From JACMLC01 sp963720235 (lineage in GTDB: Bacteria; Acidobacteriota; Blastocatellia; Pyrinomonadales; Pyrinomonadaceae), in the NCBI GenBank assembly GCA_963720235.1, contig OY970389.1, forward strand, positions 1,364,001 to 1,428,000: a stretch of DNA of 64,000 nt, read 5' to 3'. Below are positions 18,420 to 26,867 of this stretch, piece after piece. How positions within the stretch are numbered: position 1 is the stretch's first letter; each line of letters opens with the position of its first letter. The notes beneath the pieces were generated by a model. That model was not told the DNA's origin, did no database searches, and saw only the letters and a list, made by a program, of their open reading frames with translations. A program made the position numbers and the translations under genes.

Positions 18420-18553
18420 TCGATCAACTCTTACTGACTTAGTTTTTCTACTTAGATTGGTATTCTGACAAGACGCTTGACAACACCCAAACTGAGAGTG
18501 TTATGGATAGAGAATAGGGAGAAGAAGTATGGCTCTCGGCAAAATAAAGGCAC

Positions 18554-18602
18554 GGCTAACAAATCATTCGAGCCCAACATTTAATAATCTTCGAGCCTAA
18601 GC
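18554..18602. other. attC-like sequence (site 6)
   Basis: GGCTAACAAATCATTCGAGC followed after a short loop by 'CTTCGAGCCTAAGC' gives two TTCGAG arms and core-like ends. The left half is close to classical attC left halves, but the core has one purine where a pyrimidine is expected. It lies downstream of the TIR gene on the minus strand. The rest of the 250-bp gap holds only the leader of the peroxidase gene. Confidence 0.3.
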
Positions 18603-18667
18603 TAGATTCTGTGTAAGTGAATTGGCGTTGAGGCCACTCATCAGCACTATTTGCTGCTACTGAATAC

Positions 18668-20782
18668 TTAACTTGATCTTTGGCATTCGATGCTTTTGAT
18701 TAAGTCCATTACCTCATTACCAGTCAATTTACTGTGGCTGTTTATCAAATCGATTCTATAACTTCGGTCTCGATTCACTTCCCTTGTTTCACAATCTATC
18801 ACATTAACAATAAGCATGATCCTGAATCCACTGCTCTCTCCTACTTCCTGAAGCGTTCGCAAGCTAGGACCCGTAATCACCGGCGTTGATTTTTCCCAAT
18901 ATTGGGGTGAGTATACACTACTAAACATGAATAAGTAACCGGCTATATTTAGAGCTACTGATACATGATTGAAGTAAATTCCCTCCGCCCTCTTCCCCGT
19001 ATATTTATTAAAATACCAGGTCGACAGCGCAGAATGGAATGCATCTAATCTATCTTGAAATTCTTTAAAGCGATCAACTATCGGAAGCGGATTTGCCAGA
19101 ATGCCTTGCTGTGCTGCTGCAAAATCATTCCACTCAGGGAGTTGTCTGATATCGACAATATCAGTCACGGTGAGATCACTTAATCTAGGAAGAATTATCG
19201 CCCTCTGACTATCTGCAAAGGTTGGAGTAGTCTCTTTGAACATCTTAAACAAGCTCTCTATGAAAGCGTCCACTTCTTCAGATATTACTTTGCTTTGCCA
19301 AATTGTAAATTCTTGTAAGACAGATCGGCTAGGCAGCCCAACTGAGGAAAAAGCGCATAGACCGAGGAAGTCAGGCAGTAAGGTGTTATAACGAAGGTCT
19401 ACTAATTTCTTTATCTCGAACAAGAATGGACTGTCCGCGCTCGGCTTGCGAAAGCGTCCTCTCAACATGCTCTCTAGTTTGTCAGCTTTATTTGGCCCTT
19501 CTACAAAAAAATCTCTATAAATATCAGACCTCGTTAATGGGGCATCCATTTTGCGAACTGCATAGTTAGATAGCTTATGAATTTGTCGCTTAAAAGTCCG
19601 AAAATCTTTTTGCGATATGCCTCCTCTTGTCTCGATCAACTCTGAAGCCATCTTATGGAGATGGACATCTCGTAGTGCTCTTAAAGAAATAAGATAATTG
19701 TGGAAATTGTGCAGAATTAACTGTGTTAACCTCTCATTTCTTTCATCGTCCAGAGCGAGCCGGACGACTGTTACCTCCTCACCAATCGCTTCTAAAAGAC
19801 ATGTCAATGCTTGATGTCTTTCTGGAGATAAATGGGCAGGGAATGAATCGCTGAAAGAGCGTTCATTAAAAAGGTAGGGAACAATTACTTGTTTACCATT
19901 AACGCCCTTAATCAGTTGAGCGAAAGATGCAAGGTATTCTTTATTTTTAGGCAACAAGTTCTTAAATAGGAATGGGTTGTTGAAAAAATGGGTCCTGTTA
20001 ATCACCACTTGGGTCGAGTAAAGCAGCGAACGGATAAACTCAGATTGAGTATCTCGCTCTCTGAGAGCATCAACCCTTGGATCTGAGTAATCAAGTCCAT
20101 GATTAACCATGTAGTAATACAATTCCTTTGAGACAATCAAATGACTATCAAGACATTGAGGCACTGTAGCGTCCGGTTCTAATAAATTAGGGGTAATAAT
20201 ATTCGTTTGGGTAGATAAAAATTTAGAAGTTCGTTTTTCCTCGTGTTGTGGAGTTGAAATTAGTAAATTTTCTGTCTGTTTAGGTTTAACTGTAGCCCGC
20301 GGGCTGTCCTTTGTGGGTCTTGTTATTGATGGAAGTGCCGCTTGAATGGTCTCAGCTATTCGATCCCAAAGTGCCTCGCGCTCTCCCGTGCGCATATTAA
20401 CTACAGGTTTGAAATTGGGGTTTATTGCTTGAAAGTCTGAGAGTTCTTTTGTGCGAGCGAAACCACACGGGCTTACTATGACAGGTACGATTAATAATCC
20501 CTTTTGCTTCGCCGCCGAAAGTAGGGGGGGCAACTCGTCTGTAGTAATAAACTCAGAAGCCAGAAAATCCGCACTAATAAGAAGTATTGCGGCAAAAGAA
20601 AATTCAATCGCATCTTTTATTTGATCTTTCCATTTTCCACCGGGATCTATTCTCGTATCATCCCATCGCTCAACAAGCCCTGCTCGTTCGAGAGGTTTCA
20701 AAAAAACCTGAAGCCTTTCAAGCCACTTTTTGTCCCTGTGGCTGTAGCTTATAAAAACCTGTGGAAGTCTAGTTCTTGTCAT
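18668..20782 (-). CDS. TIR-domain protein with large uncharacterised C-terminal region
   Basis: Residues 1-150 are a TIR domain ('QVFISYSHRDKKWLERLQ', 'GGKWKDQIKDAIEFSFAAILLISADFLASEFI' with the usual acidic position, 'VPVIVSPCGF'). A ~60-residue low-complexity linker leads into a ~490-residue helical domain that I do not recognise ('LYYYMVNHGLDYSDPRVDALRERD', 'SALSTWYFNKYTGKRAEGIYFNHVSVALNIAGYLFMF'). Length is 704 residues. TIR effectors coupled to a large sensor are common antiviral proteins, but no NTPase motif is visible here. It stands alone between attC-like sequences and tRNA-derived repeats, consistent with transferred defence cargo. Confidence 0.75.
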   Translation of the reverse strand: MTRTRLPQVFISYSHRDKKWLERLQVFLKPLERAGLVERWDDTRIDPGGKWKDQIKDAIEFSFAAILLISADFLASEFITTDELPPLLSAAKQKGLLIVPVIVSPCGFARTKELSDFQAINPNFKPVVNMRTGEREALWDRIAETIQAALPSITRPTKDSPRATVKPKQTENLLISTPQHEEKRTSKFLSTQTNIITPNLLEPDATVPQCLDSHLIVSKELYYYMVNHGLDYSDPRVDALRERDTQSEFIRSLLYSTQVVINRTHFFNNPFLFKNLLPKNKEYLASFAQLIKGVNGKQVIVPYLFNERSFSDSFPAHLSPERHQALTCLLEAIGEEVTVVRLALDDERNERLTQLILHNFHNYLISLRALRDVHLHKMASELIETRGGISQKDFRTFKRQIHKLSNYAVRKMDAPLTRSDIYRDFFVEGPNKADKLESMLRGRFRKPSADSPFLFEIKKLVDLRYNTLLPDFLGLCAFSSVGLPSRSVLQEFTIWQSKVISEEVDAFIESLFKMFKETTPTFADSQRAIILPRLSDLTVTDIVDIRQLPEWNDFAAAQQGILANPLPIVDRFKEFQDRLDAFHSALSTWYFNKYTGKRAEGIYFNHVSVALNIAGYLFMFSSVYSPQYWEKSTPVITGPSLRTLQEVGESSGFRIMLIVNVIDCETREVNRDRSYRIDLINSHSKLTGNEVMDLIKSIECQRSS

Positions 20783-20830
20783 AGCAATCTACAGAATATG
20801 CTTTACCTTATATCGCAAAGATGTGAAGAC

Positions 20831-20852
20831 GCCTAACACCAGAATTGAACCG
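20831..20852. other. attC-like half-site (site 7)
   Basis: Read on the minus strand, CGGTTCAATTCTGGTGTTAG plus GC is a near-ideal attC right half (arm 'GGTTnAATTC', core GTTAGGC). It lies 49 bp upstream of the TIR gene, reading towards it, as a cassette boundary would. The other half is not recognisable. Confidence 0.35.
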
Positions 20853-21025
20853 TAGTGCATCTTACCTTTATACAATTTAAGATCTAAGTAAAAGATATAT
20901 TCTTGCTGGCTTCAAGCTGAGTTTTAAGTGCTATGGCTCTTCATTTTGGCGAGTGCCGCAATAAGGTAGGCACAGTTTTGGTCACACTCTATATTTGTAG
21001 ACTCTATCTTTTATCTGTAAATTAT

Positions 21026-21079
<54 letters not shown>

Positions 21080-21186
21080 TTCATAAAGTGCATGTGTCAA
21101 GGAATAGCATAGAGCATCATAGCCTTATAAAATAAGGGTTTTATCGAAACCGTTGCTAGCCCATAATACTCCATAGATGCACATAG

Positions 21187-21206
21187 CTACTACATTTCCT
21201 ACTACA
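21187..21206 (+). repeat. inner direct repeat of the element, left copy (candidate integrase arm site)
   Basis: CTACTACATTTCCTACTACA occurs here, 107 bp inside the left att core, and again identically at 30809-30828, 39 bp inside the right core. It contains two CTACTACA motifs. Position and orientation suit an arm-type binding site for the element integrase; this is inferred. Confidence 0.6.
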
Positions 21207-21260
21207 TTGCCAGATAGCTTTTCCGCTTCTGAGATGTCTGGTTCATGCTATTTATTGTTC

Positions 21261-21365
21261 CCCTTTTGATACCCTTTCGTACCCCTTTTATGTCGCCCTT
21301 TCGTCGCCCTTTTGACGCCCTTTTTCGTAGCCCACTTATATCCCACTTGTTGCCCTTTGTGTCGG
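21261..21365. repeat. three tandem 35-bp units with nine phased CCC(T/A)(T/C)TT motifs
   Basis: CCCTTT-like motifs start at 21261, 21272, 21283, 21296, 21307, 21318, 21331, 21342 and 21353. The spacing is 11-11-13 three times, so each 35-bp unit holds three motifs on one face of the helix. 35 is not a multiple of 3, so this is a DNA-level repeat and not a coding one. It lies between the left att site and the end of the GGDEF gene. Iterons of a replication origin, or sites for an integrase or excisionase, are plausible. The remaining ~340 bp from 20783 show no gene. Confidence 0.75.
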
Positions 21366-21416
21366 ATTGAATCTGCTATCAGATAGACGCCCGCGCTGTT
21401 ACTTGCCGCGCATGAT

Positions 21417-22160
21417 TCAACTTTGCGCGCGTCGGCGTTTTGTTTTACGCCACTTTTTTTCTGTAGGTTGCATTGATGAGTCGGAATACTCTAAGGATTC
21501 GCTGCCGCAACATGGACAGTATTTTAGTTTCTTCGGCGCATTCTGTTGAGCGATATTACAATTTATTTTCGCCTCGCACTTCCGGCATATTGCGTCTAAT
21601 CTTACGGATGGATTTAGCTTGATGTCTTTTGACCATTTTATACAAACGCCGTCGCCTCGCATTTTTGCGTTTTGACAAGCTGCTTCCGCTCGTTCAAGTA
21701 AGTCACTGAAACTTGTTTTTCTATCGCTAACGGCGTAACCGAGACTCATTGCTGTTCTCAATTCTGCCTCATTATAAGAGAAAAAGATATTGCCGAAGGA
21801 AGAAGTGATTGATAAAAATCTTTTGACTGTACCCCGTTTGAGCAGGATTACGAATTCGTCTCCGCTTGGCCGGAATGCTTTGGCGTTCAACCCCTCAACG
21901 ACGATCTGATTTATGGTTTCTCCAACTTTACTGATAGCAACATCTCCGGCAGCATGTGTATAGGCATCATTGATTTTTTTGAAACCATTGAGGTCACCAA
22001 ACACTACAACATGAAACTCACTCTTGCCTTCGCTTATCAACTGGCCTTCTCGATCTAACGCTAGTTTATTACCTAGCGTAGTTAGATTATCGGCAAGTGT
22101 TGCCTGTCTAACTTCTGCGGTGATCTTTTCTAACTGCTTGATTGATTCGTCGAGATTCAT
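21417..22160 (-). CDS. GGDEF-like nucleotide cyclase domain with C-terminal zinc-binding cysteines
   Basis: This 247-residue protein has a GGDEF fold: metal-binding Asp56 in 'VVVFGDLNGFKKINDAY', 'AGDVAISKVGE', and 'RPSGDEFVIL' with SGDEF at 99-103 in place of GGDEF. The catalytic Asp-Glu are kept, but the first Gly is Ser, so activity or product is uncertain. The N-terminus is a short helix with no sensor domain. The C-terminus has CRKC (192-195), Cys201 and CPCC (215-218), probably binding zinc, then a basic tail. Its ATG directly follows the stop of the glycine-zipper gene (TAAATG), implying a fixed two-gene unit. It may make a nucleotide signal. Confidence 0.7.
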   Translation of the reverse strand: MNLDESIKQLEKITAEVRQATLADNLTTLGNKLALDREGQLISEGKSEFHVVVFGDLNGFKKINDAYTHAAGDVAISKVGETINQIVVEGLNAKAFRPSGDEFVILLKRGTVKRFLSITSSFGNIFFSYNEAELRTAMSLGYAVSDRKTSFSDLLERAEAACQNAKMRGDGVCIKWSKDIKLNPSVRLDAICRKCEAKINCNIAQQNAPKKLKYCPCCGSESLEYSDSSMQPTEKKWRKTKRRRAQS

Positions 22161-22583
22161 TTAGCTGGCGCGCTTTATCCTACGTAGAACTTTAGGTAGC
22201 TCCACTTTTATGAGGTTGCCGTAAAGCCAGTCGGCGTTATCTTCCTGCGAGGGAAGTTTTAGGTGGTCGGGCATGACGCTTTCTACTGTCCAGTAAGCAT
22301 TCGGATTCAGGTTATACCGAAAGGTAACTTTAATAGCTCTGGGGGCAGGATAGTAGAAGATGACTTCTAAGCCCCTTTTGGTGAAATAATCACGAATCGC
22401 CATTTCCAGCGGTTGCCTCTGATTGGCGAAAGCAGTTCCGGCTAGTCCCCCCAGAATTGCGCCCCCCAGACCTACGGTAAGAATCCCGCCAGCGATGGCT
22501 GCGAGAATGGCAGCGGCGGAAGCATCTGCTACGCGCGGTCGGCGTGGCAATCCGCGAATTGTATCTCCCGTATTAGAACTCAT
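22161..22583 (-). CDS. glycine-zipper membrane protein, 140 aa
   Basis: Residues ~22-55 are an Ala/Gly-rich hydrophobic hairpin ('AAILAAIAGGILTVGLGGAILGGLAGTAFA') typical of glycine-zipper segments that insert in or assemble on membranes. A soluble alpha/beta domain of about 85 residues follows ('PLEMAIRDYFTKRGLEVIFYYPAPRAIKVTFRYNLN', 'DWLYGNLIKVELPKVLRRI'). It is immediately upstream of the GGDEF-like gene with no spacer. A nucleotide-producing enzyme paired with a membrane protein resembles cyclic-nucleotide abortive-infection pairs, but the pairing is all that supports this. Confidence 0.65.
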   Translation of the reverse strand: MSSNTGDTIRGLPRRPRVADASAAAILAAIAGGILTVGLGGAILGGLAGTAFANQRQPLEMAIRDYFTKRGLEVIFYYPAPRAIKVTFRYNLNPNAYWTVESVMPDHLKLPSQEDNADWLYGNLIKVELPKVLRRIKRAS

Positions 22584-22659
22584 GATTTAATTATATCAGC
22601 AAGGAAATCATTTTACGATTTCCTTTTTCGTTTAACACAGCGCGTCTCTTTTCCGCGAT

Positions 22660-22817
22660 TTATGTAAGCGGGTTAGCCGTAGTGGAATTAACGGATTCAT
22701 CAACGGCGCGGGAAACGTCGGACAACTCGTTTGCGTCCGTCTGGGATGTGCTGTCATATTCACGCCACGCGGCACGTTCGGGTTCATCTTCGGAAAGTGT
22801 GCTTTGCTCCGTTTTCG
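22660..22817 (-). pseudogene. frameshifted C-terminal tail of the primase-helicase
   Basis: On the minus strand, the frame shifted by 8 bp encodes about 52 further residues ('KTEQSTLSEDEPERAAWREY' ... ending 'TTANPLT' before a TAA at 22662-22660). Deleting one copy of the 8-bp unit TTTCTAGG (22818-22825 or 22826-22833) joins it in frame to the primase. The composition is normal coding sequence, so the short primase end is probably the result of an 8-bp tandem duplication. Confidence 0.6.
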
Positions 22818-22820
22818 TTT

Positions 22821-24536
22821 CTAGGTTTCTAGGTTTCTCGGTTCTTCATATATAGAAAACCGAGAAACCGAGTTTCGTGCATATCGGTAAGGATCGCCGC
22901 GCTTGCCCGCTCCGGTGCGTTGCACATCGCTGCTTTCACATAACAGGCGCAACGCTTTTGCGATAAGAGATTGATTGCCGCCCGCCCGTTCCCGAATTTC
23001 GCTTTCAGTTAAAGCCTCATTGCCTAGTGCTTCTAAAACTTTCGTTTTGTATTCTTCGATTTGTAGCGCGCTCAGGTCGCCGCCAGCCGCCACAAGTCCG
23101 GTTTCCGCATCCATGTGAACAACCGTTTCCGGCATATCTTCGCCGTAGCGTTGCAGGGTTTCGAGTGTTCGCACGCGCTCACGCCGCTTCATCGTAAGCA
23201 AAGCGTCAACCGCCCCGAAAAAACCTGTAGAGCCTAGCAGCGCATCCCCGCCGTCTCGCTCGCCTTTTCCATTGTGATGAAGTGCGTGGATATGACAACC
23301 GCTTGTGCGTGCCAGATCAATCAAAGGCTCAAGACCGCGTGTTACTTCCGCGTAAGAGTTAAAATCAGAGACGCGCACAAAGCGCGAAAGCGGGTCAATG
23401 ATAACAAGCGCGGGCGCATGTTCTTCAATCGCTACTTCTAAAGCATCTAAAGCCCCGTCTGGCGTGCGCCCTGTATGGATGAGAATATCTTTGCTTGATG
23501 CTTTCATCCGGCGAAAATGCGCGCCAACTTCGGCGCGCTTTTCTTCAAGACAAAGGTAAAGGACTTTTCCTTGTGCAGTCGCACGTCCGAAGAAATCCGC
23601 GCCGCGCGAGATAGCAACGGCAAGGTTTCGGGCGAATGTTGATTTACCTACTTTCGGTTTCGCTGCACAGATAGAGAATCCGCCGCGCGGCAACGTGCGA
23701 TCCCAGATGAAAGCGGTCTGTTCTTCCGTTTCGGAAAGCAGATCGTCAAGCGTCGTGAAGTTAAAGCGCGTCATTTTGCTTTTGGCTTTATTCTGGCTTG
23801 TGTCTGGCATCCATTCCGGCGCGGCTGTCACAATCTCTTTTAGGGTTTCGACTGTTCCGCCTATGTTTAAGTAATCAGAAACGTCCCCCTTCGGCGGCAA
23901 GTCCGGCAACGAAACAATCTTTACACTTCCCGCTATACCGTGAAGGGATTGCGCCACAAGCGCGGCGTGTTGTGCGCCGGAATCGTCATTATCCGGCAAG
24001 ATGCAGATATGACGCCCGCGTAATGAGTCGTTATATTCAGCGCGCCATTTTCCCGCCCCGTTGCCGTTTGTTGTGGCTATCAATCCGAGCGAAGCAAGAC
24101 GGTCAGCATCCTTTTCGCCCTCGACTATGAAAACAATTTCTTGCTTATCACTTTGCCTTAATTCCGGTAAGCGATACAGGACACGCCGCGCGCCCTCTAA
24201 GTTCCAAACATATCCGCCCGCGCCGTCCGGCCTGCGCTGTCGAAAGCCTTTCGGTTCATAGCGCACGACCTGATAAAGCAATTCGCCGCTTTCGTCGGAG
24301 TAGTTATAAATAGCGACGATCCGCCCCGCGCCGTTCGCGCCTGTCGTCAGTGAAAACGTGGCGAGTATTCCTTGATATGAGCATCCGGCGTGACACTTAA
24401 AAAGTATCTTGCCGTCGTTTCCCTCAGAAATGCTCAAGCTGTTTCTGTTGTCATCATGCGCCGGACAGCGCGCCGACCAGCCCGAACTATTCTTTCTCAC
24501 GCCGCAAAGCTTTGCCAGAACGTCTTGAACTTTCAT
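22821..24536 (-). CDS. primase-helicase of an integrative element (zinc finger, TOPRIM, RepA-like ATPase)
   Basis: The product has 571 residues. An N-terminal zinc-finger region ('GWSARCPAHDDNRNSLSI', 'FKCHAGCSYQGI') is followed by a TOPRIM domain ('IVFIVEGEKDADRLASLGL', 'ILPDNDDSGAQHA'). A RecA-like hexameric ATPase has Walker A 'AKPKVGKST' and Walker B-like 'ALVIIDPLSRF', and a C-terminal winged-helix part follows. Such proteins prime and unwind DNA at the element's own origin. It overlaps the upstream HTH gene by 4 bp (ATGA), so the two form an operon. The end is truncated by an 8-bp duplication. Confidence 0.85.
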   Translation of the reverse strand: MKVQDVLAKLCGVRKNSSGWSARCPAHDDNRNSLSISEGNDGKILFKCHAGCSYQGILATFSLTTGANGAGRIVAIYNYSDESGELLYQVVRYEPKGFRQRRPDGAGGYVWNLEGARRVLYRLPELRQSDKQEIVFIVEGEKDADRLASLGLIATTNGNGAGKWRAEYNDSLRGRHICILPDNDDSGAQHAALVAQSLHGIAGSVKIVSLPDLPPKGDVSDYLNIGGTVETLKEIVTAAPEWMPDTSQNKAKSKMTRFNFTTLDDLLSETEEQTAFIWDRTLPRGGFSICAAKPKVGKSTFARNLAVAISRGADFFGRATAQGKVLYLCLEEKRAEVGAHFRRMKASSKDILIHTGRTPDGALDALEVAIEEHAPALVIIDPLSRFVRVSDFNSYAEVTRGLEPLIDLARTSGCHIHALHHNGKGERDGGDALLGSTGFFGAVDALLTMKRRERVRTLETLQRYGEDMPETVVHMDAETGLVAAGGDLSALQIEEYKTKVLEALGNEALTESEIRERAGGNQSLIAKALRLLCESSDVQRTGAGKRGDPYRYARNSVSRFSIYEEPRNLET

Positions 24537-24736
24537 TGCTCTTTGCGTTCGCTGCCGCGTGCAAGGTAGGCGCGCAAGTCACCGTCCAGCACTAGAACAC
24601 GACGCCCGAATTTCCGAACAGGTAAGCGCGCCGCTCTTACTTCATTTCGTAGAAAGCCAAGCGATAAGCCCGTTTGCTTCGCAATTTCCGCCAGACTCCA
24701 TGCAATACGCTCCGATTGTGTGACGTTTGCTTTCAT
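24533..24736 (-). CDS. excisionase-like helix-turn-helix protein
   Basis: This 67-residue protein has 'WSLAEIAKQTGLSLGFLRNEVRAARLPVRKFGRRVLVLDGDLRAYLA', the winged-helix pattern of MerR/Xis-type DNA-binding proteins in integrative elements. ATG 24736 is chosen because AAAGGAG lies about 10 bp upstream; the TTG nine bases earlier is too close to it. It overlaps the primase-helicase start. It probably controls excision or replication of the element and faces the divergent gene at 24819, with an 80-bp shared promoter region. Confidence 0.75.
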   Translation of the reverse strand: MKANVTQSERIAWSLAEIAKQTGLSLGFLRNEVRAARLPVRKFGRRVLVLDGDLRAYLARGSERKEQ

Positions 24737-24818
24737 GCTATTCAATCTCCTTTCAGCACATCTCTTGCGCTCAAGTGTAGGTGAATGCTATTGTATGTCA
24801 ATAGAAGGCATTCAGAGC

Positions 24819-25610
24819 ATGGAGCGCAAAAAGCCAAACCAAGCGTCACGTTTCCTCAATCCGCCGCCGGAAAAGCTTGGGCAGATTATTGAAATAGTGA
24901 ATTTGATACCGCCGGATTACGACTTGCCGGATTTGAGTAAAGAAATGACCGCGCCCTTCGTGGAAGCGATGAAGCGTGAGGACATCGAAAGTGCAAAGCG
25001 AGTTTTCAATGATGAGATTCAGAAGCGTTTGAAGGATGTGCCAGAAGCGTTTGTTAATTGGCTGAATACAATTACCCGAAGTGGATTTGTCGGCGTTGAT
25101 TATGTATTGACCGATTACTCTCCAACGGAAGGCTATCGTAACGTAAAACAGTGGCGCGAGAATCTACGAATCATCGCCAGATACGCGAAACAATTACAGG
25201 AATTAAAATCTCAAGCCGCGCAAGACTCGCCGGAATCCTTAAAGGGAGATTGGACAATGTATCTTCCGCTACAAGCTCCCAGCGCATGTTTAATAGATAA
25301 CGACGGCAAATTACAAACTTGGTCTGACGGATTCATTGAAGCAATCAAGGGCGTAGAGGCTTGGCGAATCCGTGAATGCGCGCGGTGTAATCGTATCTTC
25401 TGGGCGGGTCGCTCCGATATGTGGTCTTGCTCAACGGCGTGCGCGCACGCAATCCGCTCGAAACGATGGCGGGAAAATTATCAATCGAAATACAAACTAC
25501 AACGCAACGGTCAACCGCCGCTTTCCAGCGAAGAAAAGAAGCGGATTGAAGAAAAGAAAACTTTAGTTGTGCGACGGACTACAAAATCCGGCGCGAAGAA
25601 AGGGAAGTGA
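24819..25610 (+). CDS. CGNR-type zinc-finger protein of an integrative element
   Basis: This 263-residue protein has a helical N-terminal part (residues 1-150) and a C-terminal zinc finger 'RECARCNRIFWAGRSDMWSCSTACAHAIRSKRWR'. Two Cys pairs with trailing basic residues are arranged as in CGNR-type fingers, which are thought to bind DNA. The frame is open further up, but ATG 24819 has AGAAGG at a suitable distance. Its stop lies 4 bp before the integrase start, so integrase and this protein are cotranscribed. It may be a regulator or accessory factor for the integrase. Confidence 0.7.
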   Translation: MERKKPNQASRFLNPPPEKLGQIIEIVNLIPPDYDLPDLSKEMTAPFVEAMKREDIESAKRVFNDEIQKRLKDVPEAFVNWLNTITRSGFVGVDYVLTDYSPTEGYRNVKQWRENLRIIARYAKQLQELKSQAAQDSPESLKGDWTMYLPLQAPSACLIDNDGKLQTWSDGFIEAIKGVEAWRIRECARCNRIFWAGRSDMWSCSTACAHAIRSKRWRENYQSKYKLQRNGQPPLSSEEKKRIEEKKTLVVRRTTKSGAKKGK

Positions 25611-25614
25611 TGAT

Positions 25615-26718
25615 ATGGCAATTTACAAGCGCGGCGGCGTGTGGTGGATGAATTTCTGGATTGACGATTATCATGTCCAGAAATCAACGAAGTGCAAAAA
25701 CAAACGGGATGCGGAAGCCGTCGAGCGCGCCTATCGCACACAGTTAGCAAAGGATGAAGTCGGACTTGAAGCAAAGCAACGCGCGCCCCTATTCAGCGCG
25801 GCGATGAAAGCTTTTCTCGCATGGTCAGAACACGAACACGCGGCGCATCCGAATACGCATAAAAGATATGAGACTTCAAGTAAAGCTTTGCTCCGATTCT
25901 TTGGCGACACTCCCCTTGATAGAATCACGAAAGAGGAAATCGAAAAGTTCAAAACATGGCGCATCAAGCAAAGGAAAAGTCCGCCCGCAAAGAAGCTTTT
26001 GAAAAATCCGGCGGCAACTTCAAAGTCAACGGCCATATTAAAACCCGCGACTGTAAACCGCGAACTCGCTTGCTTAAAGATTCTTTTCAATCATTACATC
26101 AAATCGGACATACTGACTAAAAGTAATCCGGTTTCCCGCGTCAAGTTCTTCGCAGAAAATAATGAACACATGCGCGTCTTATCTCACGATGAAGAACGGC
26201 TTTATCTATTGGCCGCAAGTCAGCCATTGCAAGACGTGGCAATTCTCATGTTAGAGACGGGCGCACGCCCCGAAGAAATCTGTCGCCTGATGCGCGAGAA
26301 TATCAATCTTGAGCAGGGTTATTTGTCTGTTCCCTTTGGTAAGACTAGAGCAGCGAAGCGGAAAATCCCGTTGACTGAGCGGGCAAGTGTAGTGCTGGAA
26401 AAGCGCGTTAAGGAAGCCGAAGGCGATTATATATTTTCAGGCGGGCGAAGGGGGGCGGATTCCGGCAAGCCGATTGTCAAACTGAATAACGCACACAACG
26501 GCGCGGTGACGCGCGCTGAATTAAAACCTTTCCGGCTTTACGATCTGCGGCATACATTCGCAACGCGGGCGGCGGAAGCTGGCGTTGATCTTGTCACGCT
26601 GGCGGCGATCTTAGGCCACAGTCGCGTGCAAATGGTCATGCGATATGCACACTCAACGGAAGAACATCAATTCAACGCGATGAAGAAAATGGAAGCCTAC
26701 CGAATTGCAAAGGGTTAA
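25615..26718 (+). CDS. tyrosine recombinase (integrase) of the tRNA-Cys element
   Basis: This 367-residue protein has an Arm-DNA-binding N-terminus ('IYKRGGVWWMNFWIDDYHVQKST'), a SAM-like core-binding domain and a catalytic domain. The catalytic residues are present: Arg in 'LETGARPEEICRLM', 'LYDLRHTFATRAAEAG' (His-x-x-Arg box), 'LGHSRVQMVMRYAH' with the second His and the nucleophilic Tyr. It is the only intact integrase between the two 54-bp tRNA-Cys repeats, so it probably acts on them. It lies in the middle of the element and not at an end, which is unusual for tRNA-targeted islands. Confidence 0.9.
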   Translation: MAIYKRGGVWWMNFWIDDYHVQKSTKCKNKRDAEAVERAYRTQLAKDEVGLEAKQRAPLFSAAMKAFLAWSEHEHAAHPNTHKRYETSSKALLRFFGDTPLDRITKEEIEKFKTWRIKQRKSPPAKKLLKNPAATSKSTAILKPATVNRELACLKILFNHYIKSDILTKSNPVSRVKFFAENNEHMRVLSHDEERLYLLAASQPLQDVAILMLETGARPEEICRLMRENINLEQGYLSVPFGKTRAAKRKIPLTERASVVLEKRVKEAEGDYIFSGGRRGADSGKPIVKLNNAHNGAVTRAELKPFRLYDLRHTFATRAAEAGVDLVTLAAILGHSRVQMVMRYAHSTEEHQFNAMKKMEAYRIAKG

Positions 26719-26867
26719 TGTGTAAAAGCTAGAGCTTAACTTTACAGAATCTACTGTTCTATAATTCACAGCTTAGAAGTTATTTTGTGGAATCTGTTTT
26801 AGCCCTAGAATATCTTGCATTGGAACTTCTGAATCGGACGATTATATAGAAAAGGACGGAAAGAACT

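Noticed and set aside
21261..21365. The 35-bp array as a coding repeat or CRISPR
   Set aside because: The period is not divisible by three, the motif is only ~7 bp and there are no unique spacers between identical repeats, so it is neither.
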